A stretch of DNA of 64,000 nucleotides, taken from Chroococcidiopsis sp. CCMEE 29. GTDB lineage: Bacteria; Cyanobacteriota; Cyanobacteriia; Cyanobacteriales; Chroococcidiopsidaceae. Below, one piece after another: positions 35,561-43,766 of the stretch. Under the pieces are notes generated by a model that worked only from the letters and a program-made list of their open reading frames with translations, was not told the DNA's origin and did no database searches. Both the position numbers and the translations under genes were made by a program. Location of the stretch: assembly GCF_023558375.1 (NCBI RefSeq), contig NZ_CP083761.1:434001-498000 (forward strand), given 5' to 3'. Every line of letters starts with the position of its first letter. Position 1 is the stretch's first letter.

Positions 35561-37050
35561 CTGGAGCTTAGACTATCCATAGCAAAGAGACCCAGCAGTG
35601 CTGGGTAAATGAGTTAACACTAAAAAATGGCGCTTTGAAGAGTTAAGCAGACTCAGGCAAGGATTGCTTTCGCCTACTCACACTTTTTTTGACGACAGGA
35701 TAACGAGGTTTACTCAAACGAGGTTGCCCTGTTATCCAGCCAGGGGACTTTCCGCGTGGTTTTGGTGGCAGTGCTGGAGTACCAATCACCGCTATTACTC
35801 CAGCCATAGCTTGGGCAACTCTTCCTGGGGTTAATTTCGTGCTGCGATTCTGCCAAGGTAGGGGTCGATCGGTAACGATATCACGTGCTAGCCACAATTC
35901 CCAAGTGATCAGCGGCATCAAATCACTCCAGCGCTCACATTGCTTTGGTGTACTGAGCTTGGGCAGTGTCCAGTGTAGACGTTGTTTCAAAAATCTATAC
36001 CAATGATCGACAGCAAAGCGGCGCAGATATAACCGCCAAACTTCAGCCAAGGTTGGCATCTGCTGACCAATCCAAGTCAACCACATTGGTTTTACGGCTT
36101 TTCCTGGGCGTTTGCCCAAGCGCTCTACTCTGAGTAACGACATGGGATGTCCTGCAGCTTTACGGAAATGCAAATTCTGCCATAGGGAAATTTGTACTCG
36201 TCCCAGTTGAGGCTCGTCAACCTCTAAGCTTTCTACTGGCACAGACCAAGTAGAAGAGTCATTTAGTTTAAACTTGTCACCATGAAGTCGCGGTCTGCCT
36301 TTGCCACAGTAGGGCAGCGGTGCGCCATACAAAGTCAGGTTTGAGCGCAGACGCATCAACTTATCTGCTGCAATCTGGGCAGTCCTTAAAACAAAAGGAG
36401 CGCAACCATATTCACTATCCCATAGAGAAATTGGTCGTTGTGGTAAATGTTGACATACTTGTGAGAGTTGCCATACTGCCTTGTCAATCGGGGATTCCCA
36501 ACTGGTGATCCGCTCATGTCGTAATGGCAGTGCCCAACTGCCTTGAGCTTCTGGTATCCATGCAATCGTGCTGTAACCTTGCCCCTTTGTAATTGGACGA
36601 TTTTCACCTCCTCCTACTGTGTAATGTTCGCTCGTTCGCTCCTGGAGTGTTACTGCTTCTGGTCTAGACCACGCTGTGTGGTCTCCTGCCAGGATAATCT
36701 GCTCCACATCAGGCATTTGCTTGATGTATAATTGCATCAACTTCTGCCGTTGTGGTCGGCAATCTTGCAATGCCTCGTAGATGCTAGACCACTTGCGGCG
36801 AAATACTGGACACAACGAAAAGTCTGCCAAACAATAAGCGTTGCGCGTCAGCATTACCGCATCTGTCAACTCAAATGTTGCATCATGTGCTTTACCCAAT
36901 CGTTCGTATGCATCTTGACGAAATGCCTTCAATTGCGCAAGAACATCCATAGCGGTATGAAAGTTGGTGGAACTTCTTTCATCTTCCGCTACAGGGGAGC
37001 CAGTGCATTGCACGGAGTCCCCTTTCCTTCCCTATTAGTCTAAAGTCCAG
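35561..37050 (-). mobile_element. Complete insertion sequence, 1490 bp (DDE type, IS701/IS4-like)
   Basis: The left end reads CTGGAGCTTAGACTA and the right end, on the opposite strand, CTGGACTTTAGACTA: a 15-bp terminal inverted repeat with two mismatches. Both ends are flanked by TTTTAA. It contains one transposase gene on the minus strand, spanning most of its length. The family assignment is uncertain because the catalytic regions are only loosely recognisable by eye. Confidence 0.9.
35643..36950 (-). CDS. Transposase of the 1490-bp insertion sequence
   Basis: I prefer ATG 36950 (MDVLAQLKAFRQDAYE), giving 435 residues; the frame extends upstream to 37013. Candidate catalytic regions are ILAGDHTAW (first Asp), SLWDSEYG (second Asp) and FAVDHWYRFLKQRLHW, where related IS701-type proteins usually have a Glu (IEHFFRFxKQ); here an Asp stands in that position. 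The C-terminus is Lys/Arg-rich. It moves the element by cut-and-paste DNA transfer. Intact, so the element may still be active unless the Glu-to-Asp change matters. Confidence 0.87.
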   Translation of the reverse strand: MDVLAQLKAFRQDAYERLGKAHDATFELTDAVMLTRNAYCLADFSLCPVFRRKWSSIYEALQDCRPQRQKLMQLYIKQMPDVEQIILAGDHTAWSRPEAVTLQERTSEHYTVGGGENRPITKGQGYSTIAWIPEAQGSWALPLRHERITSWESPIDKAVWQLSQVCQHLPQRPISLWDSEYGCAPFVLRTAQIAADKLMRLRSNLTLYGAPLPYCGKGRPRLHGDKFKLNDSSTWSVPVESLEVDEPQLGRVQISLWQNLHFRKAAGHPMSLLRVERLGKRPGKAVKPMWLTWIGQQMPTLAEVWRLYLRRFAVDHWYRFLKQRLHWTLPKLSTPKQCERWSDLMPLITWELWLARDIVTDRPLPWQNRSTKLTPGRVAQAMAGVIAVIGTPALPPKPRGKSPGWITGQPRLSKPRYPVVKKSVSRRKQSLPESA

Positions 37051-37056
37051 TTTTAA
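37051..37056. repeat. Target-site duplication, right copy (TTTTAA)
   Basis: Second copy of TTTTAA directly following the right end of the insertion sequence; part of the SDR codons for Leu-Lys. Confidence 0.85.
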
Positions 37057-37762
37057 CTCGTTGCCAAAAATCCGCGTTACTGCATTCAGTGCGGTTTTAG
37101 AAATTCGATAGCTGGGATAGCCGCTATTCATATCAGTTAATTGTCCAGCACCAGAGGATACATTCACAACTCGTCCATAGTTATGCTCTTTCATCAGCGG
37201 AATCAAAGCCTGACACAGCAGCAATGGACCCAATGTGTTTGTCTCTATCGATTTACGCAAGGTACTAATCTTGGCCTTAAGCAGATTACCATCTGGGTTC
37301 TCTGAAGTATCTAGTAGCACTCCAGCATTATTCACCAAAATATCTAGTTGCCCAAACTCACTTTTAATGAATTGAGCAAGACGCTCGATACTATCAGCAT
37401 CGGTGACATCCAGTGGATAATAGCTAACATCTAAGCCCTCAGCTTGCAATTTCTCAGCCGCAGTTTTGCCCTTTGTTTCATCACGACTGGTGAGAATCAC
37501 CCGCATGTCTCTTTTTGCCAGTTGCCGACAAGTCTCAAATCCCAGCCCTCGATTGGCACCAGTTACGACGGCTACTCTTTTTATTGCACTCATTGATACT
37601 TCTCCGTTAGCAATTGACAATCAGAGCAACAATATTTGTCTTACCATCAACGACATTGTTGATTAGAGCGCTTCAGGCTTGCCTCTACAAACTGGAGCAT
37701 ATTCTCCCAATACATTTCCGCCTGCATGGATCGCCTCGCTGTGCATTTACCCGATGAGCTTT

Positions 37763-38560
37763 CTAGGAGAGTGCAATATCCAAAAACATCATGATGACAA
37801 AACCCAACATGACGCCGATGGTTCCTTCCTGTTCCAACCCGTTGCGATGGGATTCTGGAATAATTTCATCACTAATCACAAACAGCATTGCCCCAGCAGC
37901 AAAAGCCATTGCCCAAGGCAAAAGAAACTGCGCCACAGTTACAACACCAGCACCAATTAAACCTCCTATTGGCTCTACTAAACCAGTCAGTAGCGAAATC
38001 CCCAAAGCATACCTAGATGAATAATTTTGAGCTACTAAAGATAGCGCTACAACTAAACCCTCTGGCATATTTTGCAAGCCGATTCCCACAGCCAGAGGAA
38101 TACTATCAGCAATATTGCCAGTTCCAAAGTTGACCCCAACGGCTAGTCCCTCAGGAAAATTATGAATGGTGATAGCCGCAATAAATAGCCAAATTCGCTT
38201 TAAGTTTGTGTTCTTAACGGTTTCTTGCCCCTTGAAAAAGTGCTCGTGTGGTGTGAACCGATGAGCCAACTGCAGGAAAAGTCCACCTAACAGGATACCT
38301 ACAACCATAATCAAGGCTGCCCCCGTTTGGGAAAAGCCTTGGGCGATCGCAGCATCAGTTCCAGGAACAATCAAGGAAAAAGCTGTAGCTGCTAGCATCA
38401 CCCCGCCACCAAACCCCAGCATAATTCCCTGAACTCGTTGAGTGAGTTTAATTGGCAGCAAAATTGGTAAAGCACCGACAACAGTAGCGAGTCCAGCCAG
38501 CAAACTGGCAATAAAACCGATCGCAAGGGTGTTCATAGCTGGCTGTTGATTTTGGAACAA
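37763..38560 (-). CDS. ZIP family metal transporter
   Basis: 265 residues with about eight hydrophobic segments; a start at the internal ATG for MNTLAIGF is also possible. The paired metal-binding motifs of ZIP proteins are present: ITIHNFPEGLAVGVNFG (about 132-148) and VGIGLQNMPEGLVVAL (about 158-173), with a Glu in GLVEPIGG near 191. A His-containing loop (HRFTPHEHFFKGQE, about 100-113) lies between segments 3 and 4. Such carriers bring Zn2+ or other divalent cations into the cytosol, although GufA-type members may work in other directions. An inverted repeat lies just upstream. Confidence 0.92.
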   Translation of the reverse strand: MFQNQQPAMNTLAIGFIASLLAGLATVVGALPILLPIKLTQRVQGIMLGFGGGVMLAATAFSLIVPGTDAAIAQGFSQTGAALIMVVGILLGGLFLQLAHRFTPHEHFFKGQETVKNTNLKRIWLFIAAITIHNFPEGLAVGVNFGTGNIADSIPLAVGIGLQNMPEGLVVALSLVAQNYSSRYALGISLLTGLVEPIGGLIGAGVVTVAQFLLPWAMAFAAGAMLFVISDEIIPESHRNGLEQEGTIGVMLGFVIMMFLDIALS

Positions 38561-38593
38561 CTATTGATCTTTAAATCATGTTTAAGTAAATCA

Positions 38594-38608
38594 TACTCGT
38601 TATGAGTA
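38594..38608. promoter_or_regulatory. Candidate operator dyad upstream of the ZIP transporter gene
   Basis: TACTC-GTTAT-GAGTA is a perfect 5-bp inverted repeat with a 5-base spacer, 34 bases before the ZIP start. It does not match the cyanobacterial Zur box (TGATAATnATTATCA). A regulator-binding role is only a guess. Confidence 0.25.
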
Positions 38609-38767
38609 CGTTTGCCAATCCTTACGACTTTCTCAACATTAATGCCAAGCTGAATAGTTATTCCAGTCCTTCAGCGTTGGCTGTTTCTGCATGGTCTTGC
38701 GAAATTGACTCCTCTCCCCCTGCTCCCTCAATAGGTAATCTTTAGGTGGAAAGGGAGTATTTTGAGT

Positions 38768-39538
38768 TTAAGCTTGGCGGTTAAACAGCATGGAGCCAGC
38801 TTGGTCAGTTGGCATCAGCAGAACCTCACTGATATTGACATGGAGTGGTCGGGTGACGCAGAAAAATACCACATCGGCAACATCAGCGGGTGTCAGGGGT
38901 GTTAGTCCTTGATAAACTTTTTTGGCACGTTCGGTATCGCCGCGAAAGCGTACATTACTAAATTCCGTTTCTACTAAACCCGGATCAACTGAACTAACAC
39001 GGACTGGGGTTCCCAAAAGGTCTTGTTTTAAACCTTCCGAAATCACTCTTACAGCGGCTTTGGTTGCACAGTAGACGTTTCCACCCGGATAGGTTTGATG
39101 ACCGGCAGTCGAACCAAGATTCACGATATGTCCCCGACCTCGACTGACCATTCCAGGGACAATTAAGCGGGTAAGGTAGAGTAGTCCCTTGATATTGGTA
39201 TCGATCATTTCTTCCCAATCCTGGAAGCTACCTTCGTGGAGTTTATTTAAACCCCGACTTAGACCAGCGTTGTTAACTAGAATGTCTACGGATGACCAGG
39301 CAGACGGTAGGTTTGAGAAGGCTAATTCGACAGAGGAGCGATCGCACACATCCAGCGGCAATAAATGGAGGGAACTGGCATCTTTACTAAGTTCATCTGC
39401 CAGCTGATTTAACCGCTCCTGCCGTCGAGCTACAAGCAGCAGCTTGGCACCTGCTTGAGCAAATACCCTAGCACAGGCTTCCCCAATCCCACTACTTGCG
39501 CCAGTAATTAAAACAATTTGGTCTTGCACCGAAACCAT
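38768..39538 (-). CDS. Short-chain dehydrogenase/reductase (YdfG-like)
   Basis: 256 residues. TGASSGIGEACARVF (about 13-27) binds NADP(H); NNAGLSRG near 91; LGSTAG (Ser) and YCATK (Tyr/Lys near 158-162) form the catalytic triad. C-terminal VSSVDPGLVETEFSNVRFRGD and TPADVADVVFFCVTRPLHVNISEVLLMPTDQ are typical of the YdfG/serine-3-dehydrogenase group, which oxidises 3-hydroxy acids such as L-allo-threonine. Substrate not provable from the sequence. Stands alone between spacers. Confidence 0.9.
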   Translation of the reverse strand: MVSVQDQIVLITGASSGIGEACARVFAQAGAKLLLVARRQERLNQLADELSKDASSLHLLPLDVCDRSSVELAFSNLPSAWSSVDILVNNAGLSRGLNKLHEGSFQDWEEMIDTNIKGLLYLTRLIVPGMVSRGRGHIVNLGSTAGHQTYPGGNVYCATKAAVRVISEGLKQDLLGTPVRVSSVDPGLVETEFSNVRFRGDTERAKKVYQGLTPLTPADVADVVFFCVTRPLHVNISEVLLMPTDQAGSMLFNRQA

Positions 39539-39541
39539 AAA

Positions 39542-39597
39542 ATTTTAGGTTTTAGATTCTAGATTTTAGATTAATCCAAAATCCAAAATCCAAAATT
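39542..39597. repeat. Heptamer tandem repeats (TTTTAGA and CCAAAAT types)
   Basis: TTTTAGA-type units followed by inverted CCAAAAT units, so the segment can also fold back on itself. Immediately upstream of the SDR start. Confidence 0.8.
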
Positions 39598-39702
39598 GGG
39601 CAGACAGCAGACTAAGCTGATGTGCCTCCAAGTTGCATGTTCAGAGTCCTAGAAGACGCGGGGACGCGGGGACGCGGGGATGCAATTTAAATGTCGATTA
39701 GC

Positions 39703-40557
39703 TTATTTTTTGGTTGGTGACGGATTCGGTGGGCGATTTTGACCCACTACATGTAGACGCTGAGTCACCATCGTCATTCCATCACCCCGAATTAAAACAG
39801 CAGAAATCCATCGGTCATCTGGCTGAGCTGGAGCACGACCTAGCTTAAAAAGTCCACCTGCTGATAGTAATTCCAACTCCACTCGTTTGGGGTTCAAATA
39901 ATTTTCCGGTTTGATTGGTTCCTCAATCGCCGCTCCTAGAAGATAATCCTCTCCTAGTGGCTCTTGGACGATGGCATCAAAGTTATATTGCTGACCAGGT
40001 TTGACCTGCTGTGGCAACTTTAAATCAACAGTGGGCGGCTGGGTACCTGCCTTTAGCAGGCTACGCTCAGACAAAATTTCTTGCCGGACGATTTGATTAT
40101 TTTCATACCACTGCCGCGATCTAATAGTGGCATTGAGAACTAAATTCCTGCTATCTTGCGTCTGAGCCCCAGTGATATTAGTAACTGTTTCTGCCACGAT
40201 CCCCTTCCCTTCAGGTTTCCAGGATTGCAGTTGTGTCTGATACTTCAACTGAGGATAACGTTGCCACACTTGAGTCAGAGCTTGTGCCATACTTTGGCGC
40301 GTTAAGCCATCTGAATGAGTGAAATTCTGACCGTAAAACTGCATTACTGCGTTGACGTTGCGTTGGTTCGCTGCTGCATCAATTCGCGCCAATACATTTT
40401 TCAGCTGCTGTGGTGCATTTGCCGGAGTCTGTGCCGCAGCGCGGTTTCCCAGTGCTGTTAACGAAAGTGTCAAGAGGAAAAGGGCTAACCAACTCGTGGG
40501 TTGAAGCCGGTTTTGACGAGACAGCCAAGAAGGCAGGGAAGTAAGAATGTTACGCAT
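39703..40557 (-). CDS. Exported protein with NTF2/SnoaL-like domain
   Basis: 284 residues. The N-terminus is basic, then hydrophobic (SWLALFLLTLSLTALGNRAAAQ), a likely signal peptide with cleavage near AAA-Q around residue 43. Residues about 50-150 (LKNVLARIDAAANQRNVNAVMQFYGQNFTHSDGLTRQSMAQAL) resemble an NTF2-like fold (DUF4440/SnoaL group). The rest has no recognised domain but contains beta-rich text. The C-terminal residues are Pro/Asn-rich. Divergent from murG with about 85 bases between the two starts. Function unknown; periplasmic or thylakoid-lumen location inferred. Confidence 0.72.
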   Translation of the reverse strand: MRNILTSLPSWLSRQNRLQPTSWLALFLLTLSLTALGNRAAAQTPANAPQQLKNVLARIDAAANQRNVNAVMQFYGQNFTHSDGLTRQSMAQALTQVWQRYPQLKYQTQLQSWKPEGKGIVAETVTNITGAQTQDSRNLVLNATIRSRQWYENNQIVRQEILSERSLLKAGTQPPTVDLKLPQQVKPGQQYNFDAIVQEPLGEDYLLGAAIEEPIKPENYLNPKRVELELLSAGGLFKLGRAPAQPDDRWISAVLIRGDGMTMVTQRLHVVGQNRPPNPSPTKK

Positions 40558-40644
40558 CAGTGATAGCTTAGATAGTTGATTAGATAGGGCAGCTAATTGT
40601 TTGATCTTAGGTTAACCTGGGCACTGACTTGGTGAGAATACTTG

Positions 40645-41721
40645 ATGGCAAACGCACCAACCCGATTATTGATTGCTGCCAGTGGCACTGGTGGACATTT
40701 ATTTCCGGCGATCGCCCTGGCTGAACAACTGCCAGATTACCAAATCGAATGGCTGGGTGTATCCAATCGACTAGAAACCCAGTTAGTACCATCGCAGTAC
40801 CCGTTACATACCATCACTATTGAAGGGTTTCAACAGCGCTTTGGACTGGGTACTCTGGGAATCCTGGGTAAATTCGTCCGTTCAACTGTGCAAGTGCGGC
40901 GATTGCTGAAACAGGGAAAATTTAATGGTGTTTTCACAACTGGGGGTTATATTGCTGCACCCGCTGTGATTGCCGCGCGATCGCTCAGTTTACCCGTTAT
41001 CCTGCATGAATCCAACGCCTTGCCTGGTAAAGTAACGCGCTGGTTGAGTCCTTGGTGTAGTGTTGTCGCACTGGGGTTTGAACCCGCTGCTAAGTACCTC
41101 CCTCGGAGCAGGACAATTTACACTGGCACTCCAGTTCGCTCTCAGTTTCAGGTAGAAGCAATAGATGACTTGCCGCCGCTGGATCTGCCCATACCTAAAG
41201 ATATTCCCCTGATCGTGGTGTTTGGAGGTAGTCAAGGGGCAGTTGCAGTTAACCAGTTGGTGCGGCAGTGTGCCTCAGCTTTGTTTGATGCCGGAGCTTG
41301 GATTGTACATTTAACTGGGAATAATGACCCAGATGCTAATACCCTGGAGCATCCGCAGTATTTGCCTCTGCCGTTTTATGACAATATGGCTGGACTGCTA
41401 CGACGAGCGAATTTAGTAATTAGCCGTGCTGGGGCTGGTAGTTTAACAGAATTAGCGTTAACGGGAAAATCATCAATTCTCATTCCGTTTCCTTATGCAG
41501 CAGAAGATCACCAATCTTATAATGCGGCAGTGTTTAAGGCAGCGGGTGCAGCGTTAGTTTTTTCTCAAGCTGAACTGACTCCTCAACTACTGGCAAGTCA
41601 GGTATTGGATTTATTGCGATCGCCTGCACATCTGGAAAAAATGGAAGAAAATGCAAAGGCGATCGCTGTTCCTGATAGCGCTGAGCGTTTAGCTGCCTTG
41701 GTACGTCAGCTGGTGGAGTAG
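40645..41721 (+). CDS. murG: UDP-N-acetylglucosamine:lipid I transferase
   Basis: 358 residues from ATG 40645. It adds GlcNAc to lipid I to make lipid II, the last cytosolic step of peptidoglycan precursor synthesis. Visible: N-terminal AASGTGGHLFPAIALAEQL (glycine-rich, GTGGH) and TTGGYIAAPAVIAA, central VFGGSQGAVAVNQLV, and the GT28 donor-binding region VISRAGAGSLTELALTGKSSILIPFPYAAEDHQSYNA. All the signature residues, including the Glu in SLTE, are present. It is a peripheral membrane enzyme. No mur operon partners are adjacent, which is usual in cyanobacteria. Confidence 0.95.
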   Translation: MANAPTRLLIAASGTGGHLFPAIALAEQLPDYQIEWLGVSNRLETQLVPSQYPLHTITIEGFQQRFGLGTLGILGKFVRSTVQVRRLLKQGKFNGVFTTGGYIAAPAVIAARSLSLPVILHESNALPGKVTRWLSPWCSVVALGFEPAAKYLPRSRTIYTGTPVRSQFQVEAIDDLPPLDLPIPKDIPLIVVFGGSQGAVAVNQLVRQCASALFDAGAWIVHLTGNNDPDANTLEHPQYLPLPFYDNMAGLLRRANLVISRAGAGSLTELALTGKSSILIPFPYAAEDHQSYNAAVFKAAGAALVFSQAELTPQLLASQVLDLLRSPAHLEKMEENAKAIAVPDSAERLAALVRQLVE

Positions 41722-41757
41722 ATATCTAGCTTGTTTTTCGCATTTGGAGTTATCTGA

Positions 41758-41988
41758 TTACGCAACTTTTAACGGCTTCTGAGGGAAAGCGATTGGCTCT
41801 GGCAGAGACTTCCCCTGCTGTTGGAACCATTCAATCAAAGACTCAATCACTTCCTGCCCATGTTTTGCGGCTTCCTCGTAAGTCTCGCCATGAGTGTGGA
41901 ATTGCTGCCAAGGGAATTCGGGCAGGTGTACTAAGTAACAATTATCCTCATCCGACCACTGAATGACCATACTGTAGCGATAGCTCAT
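41758..41988 (-). CDS. HicB family antitoxin-like protein (orphan)
   Basis: About 76 residues from ATG 41988, chosen because GAGGAG lies just before it; an upstream ATG at 42009 overlaps the pirin stop as ATGA. The text YSMVIQWSDEDNCYLVHLPEFPWQQFHTHGETYEEAAKHGQEVIESLIEWF is the HicB partial RNase-H-like fold. No C-terminal DNA-binding domain is visible. HicB normally neutralises the mRNA interferase HicA, but no hicA-sized gene with its His motif is adjacent. It may be a solitary HicB or a regulatory remnant. Probably cotranscribed with the pirin gene. Confidence 0.82.
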   Translation of the reverse strand: MSYRYSMVIQWSDEDNCYLVHLPEFPWQQFHTHGETYEEAAKHGQEVIESLIEWFQQQGKSLPEPIAFPQKPLKVA

Positions 41989-42005
41989 TCTTCTCCTCAT
42001 TAAAG

Positions 42006-42710
42006 TCATACCCCCATGTCAAATAGCAACACCTCGGCATCATTACCAGCCCCCCGCAGGGCGATCAGTGATTCCTGAGCACTTGCAGCTCCATCTCCTG
42101 CTGAAAGTGTTTGGTTATTCAGTTGCACAGCACCTCGCGCCACTTGTAACCAGGCGACTCGTCCCGCCGCTAAGGAATGGCTTACTTCCTCACCGTCTTG
42201 CAAAGCGGTGGCATAAAGATCGACATCTTGGTGAATGGTGATCGATCCGTCACGACCATCGCGAGAGCCAACCAGACGCAGCTTACCGCGCTTTTCTGCT
42301 TCCGGGAATGTTTTTTGCTCGTAGCCTGGTTCAATTCCTTCCTGCTCTGGCAAAATCCAGATTTGCAGGAAGTGCACTGGCTCGGTCTTGGAAGCATTAA
42401 ACTCGCTGTGCCTGATGCCTGTTCCAGCTGACATCCGCTGCACGTCGCCAGGGCGAATCACAGACCCTGTACCAATACTGTCTTTGTGTTCTAATGCGCC
42501 TTCCAGGACATAGGAAATGATTTCCATATCGCGATGTGCGTGGGTGCCAAATCCTTGTCCGGGGGTCACTTTGTCTTCATTGATTACGCGCAGACTCGCA
42601 AAACCCATGTGGTTGGGGTCGTAGTAGTTTCCGAAGGAGAAGGTGTGACGACTATCAAGCCAACCAAAATTTGCAGTACCTCGTTCTTGAGCCGGTCGAA
42701 GGGTAATCAT
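42006..42710 (-). CDS. Pirin family protein (bicupin)
   Basis: 234 residues. [28 protein letters not shown] at the N-terminus and [26 protein letters not shown] near 53-78 contain the conserved His and Glu metal ligands of the N-terminal cupin; [13 protein letters not shown] near 92 completes it. Pirins bind Fe and some show quercetin 2,3-dioxygenase activity; others act as transcription cofactors. AGGAGGT lies seven bases before the ATG, a strong ribosome site. The gene is divergent from a LysR regulator, which suggests regulation by it. Confidence 0.92.
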   Translation of the reverse strand: MITLRPAQERGTANFGWLDSRHTFSFGNYYDPNHMGFASLRVINEDKVTPGQGFGTHAHRDMEIISYVLEGALEHKDSIGTGSVIRPGDVQRMSAGTGIRHSEFNASKTEPVHFLQIWILPEQEGIEPGYEQKTFPEAEKRGKLRLVGSRDGRDGSITIHQDVDLYATALQDGEEVSHSLAAGRVAWLQVARGAVQLNNQTLSAGDGAASAQESLIALRGAGNDAEVLLFDMGV

Positions 42711-42764
42711 TTCGGATACCTCCTAATTCAGTGGGCAAATTGTTTTAGTCACACTATTATTATG

Positions 42765-42777
42765 AATTGAATCAATT
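42765..42777. promoter_or_regulatory. Candidate LysR-type operator between pirin and LysR genes
   Basis: AATTGA-A-TCAATT, a perfect 6-bp dyad around one base, in the 124-base divergent spacer. LysR regulators usually bind AT-rich dyads in such spacers and control both the divergent gene and themselves. Confidence 0.4.
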
Positions 42778-42834
42778 AAAAAGACAATATACTATCTTGC
42801 AAACACATTGTATCCAAAAACTCTACAGTCTTCT

Positions 42835-43740
42835 ATGGACAAGTTTGAAAGTATCCGCGCCTTTACTCAAGTGGTCGCCTCTGGTGGGTTTGCAGCAGCA
42901 GCGCGAGACATGGGATTGTCGCGCTCGGCGGTGAATAAGCTCGTCATCGGGTTAGAAAATGAACTGGGTGTGCAGCTTCTGCATCGCAGTACGCGGGTGG
43001 TAACTCCAACTGAAACCGGACTGGCATTTTATGAGCGTTGCATAGAGATTTTGGCAAGTCTCGAAGAAGCGGAGCGATCGGTGACGCAGCTGCATGGGGA
43101 ACCGAGAGGCAGACTGCGGGTAAATGCACCGATGTCATTTGGGACAATGCACTTGGCTCCAGCCTTAGCCGACTTTCTGGTGCAATATCCCGATCTTCAG
43201 GTGCAACTGACACTGAACGATCGCTTCATTGACCCGATTGAAGAAGGCTTTGATGTGACGGTGCGAATTGCGGAACCCCAAAAAACAGCCAGTTTAATTG
43301 TTCATTCCTTAGCTCCCGCGCAGCGAGTGTTGTGTGCAGCACCAACCTATCTAGAAACTCATGGCACTCCCTCCCATCCCAATGAACTGCGTCACCATTC
43401 CTGTTTACACTACGGTCAGCTTGCAGTTGAAAATCAGTGGATGTTAATGGGAGGCGATGGAGAATATACCGTTTCTGTCAATGGCGTGTTGTGTTCTAAC
43501 AATGGTGAGGTGCTCAGAGATGCGGCAGTTAGAGGGTTAGGGATTACACTCCTTCCCAGATTCCTGGTTGGGGAAGAACTTCGACGAGGTACGCTGCAAC
43601 TCGTTTTGCCAGACTATCATCCCCCCGAACTCTCCATTTATGTAATTTATCCCGTGAACCGCCATCTATCTACCAAGATCCGGCTATTGGTTGATTTCTT
43701 TCAGGAACGCTTTGGTCATCAACCCGACTGGGATCTGTAA
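42835..43740 (+). CDS. LysR family transcriptional regulator
   Basis: 301 residues from ATG 42835 ([14 protein letters not shown]); the frame extends nine codons upstream without a better site. The N-terminal winged helix-turn-helix reads [46 protein letters not shown] (about 17-62). The rest (about 90-295) is the periplasmic-binding-protein-like effector domain, with the CrgA/AaeR-type text [26 protein letters not shown]. It probably controls the divergent pirin gene in response to an unknown, perhaps aromatic or oxidative, signal. Confidence 0.93.
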   Translation: MDKFESIRAFTQVVASGGFAAAARDMGLSRSAVNKLVIGLENELGVQLLHRSTRVVTPTETGLAFYERCIEILASLEEAERSVTQLHGEPRGRLRVNAPMSFGTMHLAPALADFLVQYPDLQVQLTLNDRFIDPIEEGFDVTVRIAEPQKTASLIVHSLAPAQRVLCAAPTYLETHGTPSHPNELRHHSCLHYGQLAVENQWMLMGGDGEYTVSVNGVLCSNNGEVLRDAAVRGLGITLLPRFLVGEELRRGTLQLVLPDYHPPELSIYVIYPVNRHLSTKIRLLVDFFQERFGHQPDWDL

Positions 43741-43766
43741 TTCAGCCTCGATAGAGGATGCTACCA

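Larger units (their letters stand above)
35378..37593 (-). pseudogene. Short-chain dehydrogenase gene split by an insertion sequence
   Basis: The N-terminal part runs from ATG 37593 (GGAGAAGT upstream) to 37051 and carries TGANRGLGFETCRQLA, NNAGVLLD, VSSGAGQL and YRISK, a carbonyl-reductase-type SDR. The C-terminal part is at 35554-35378 and reads [20 protein letters not shown] to DRQPIPW and a stop. Between them lies a complete insertion sequence. Deleting it together with one 6-bp target copy gives an uninterrupted 239-residue protein whose join ([12 protein letters not shown]) is exactly the family consensus. The gene is therefore freshly inactivated; the N-terminal fragment lacks the C-terminal substrate region and is unlikely to work. 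Confidence 0.93.

Noticed and set aside
41758-42009. Complete HicAB toxin-antitoxin system
   Set aside because: Only the HicB-like gene is present; neighbours are pirin and murG and no hicA-like frame is seen.
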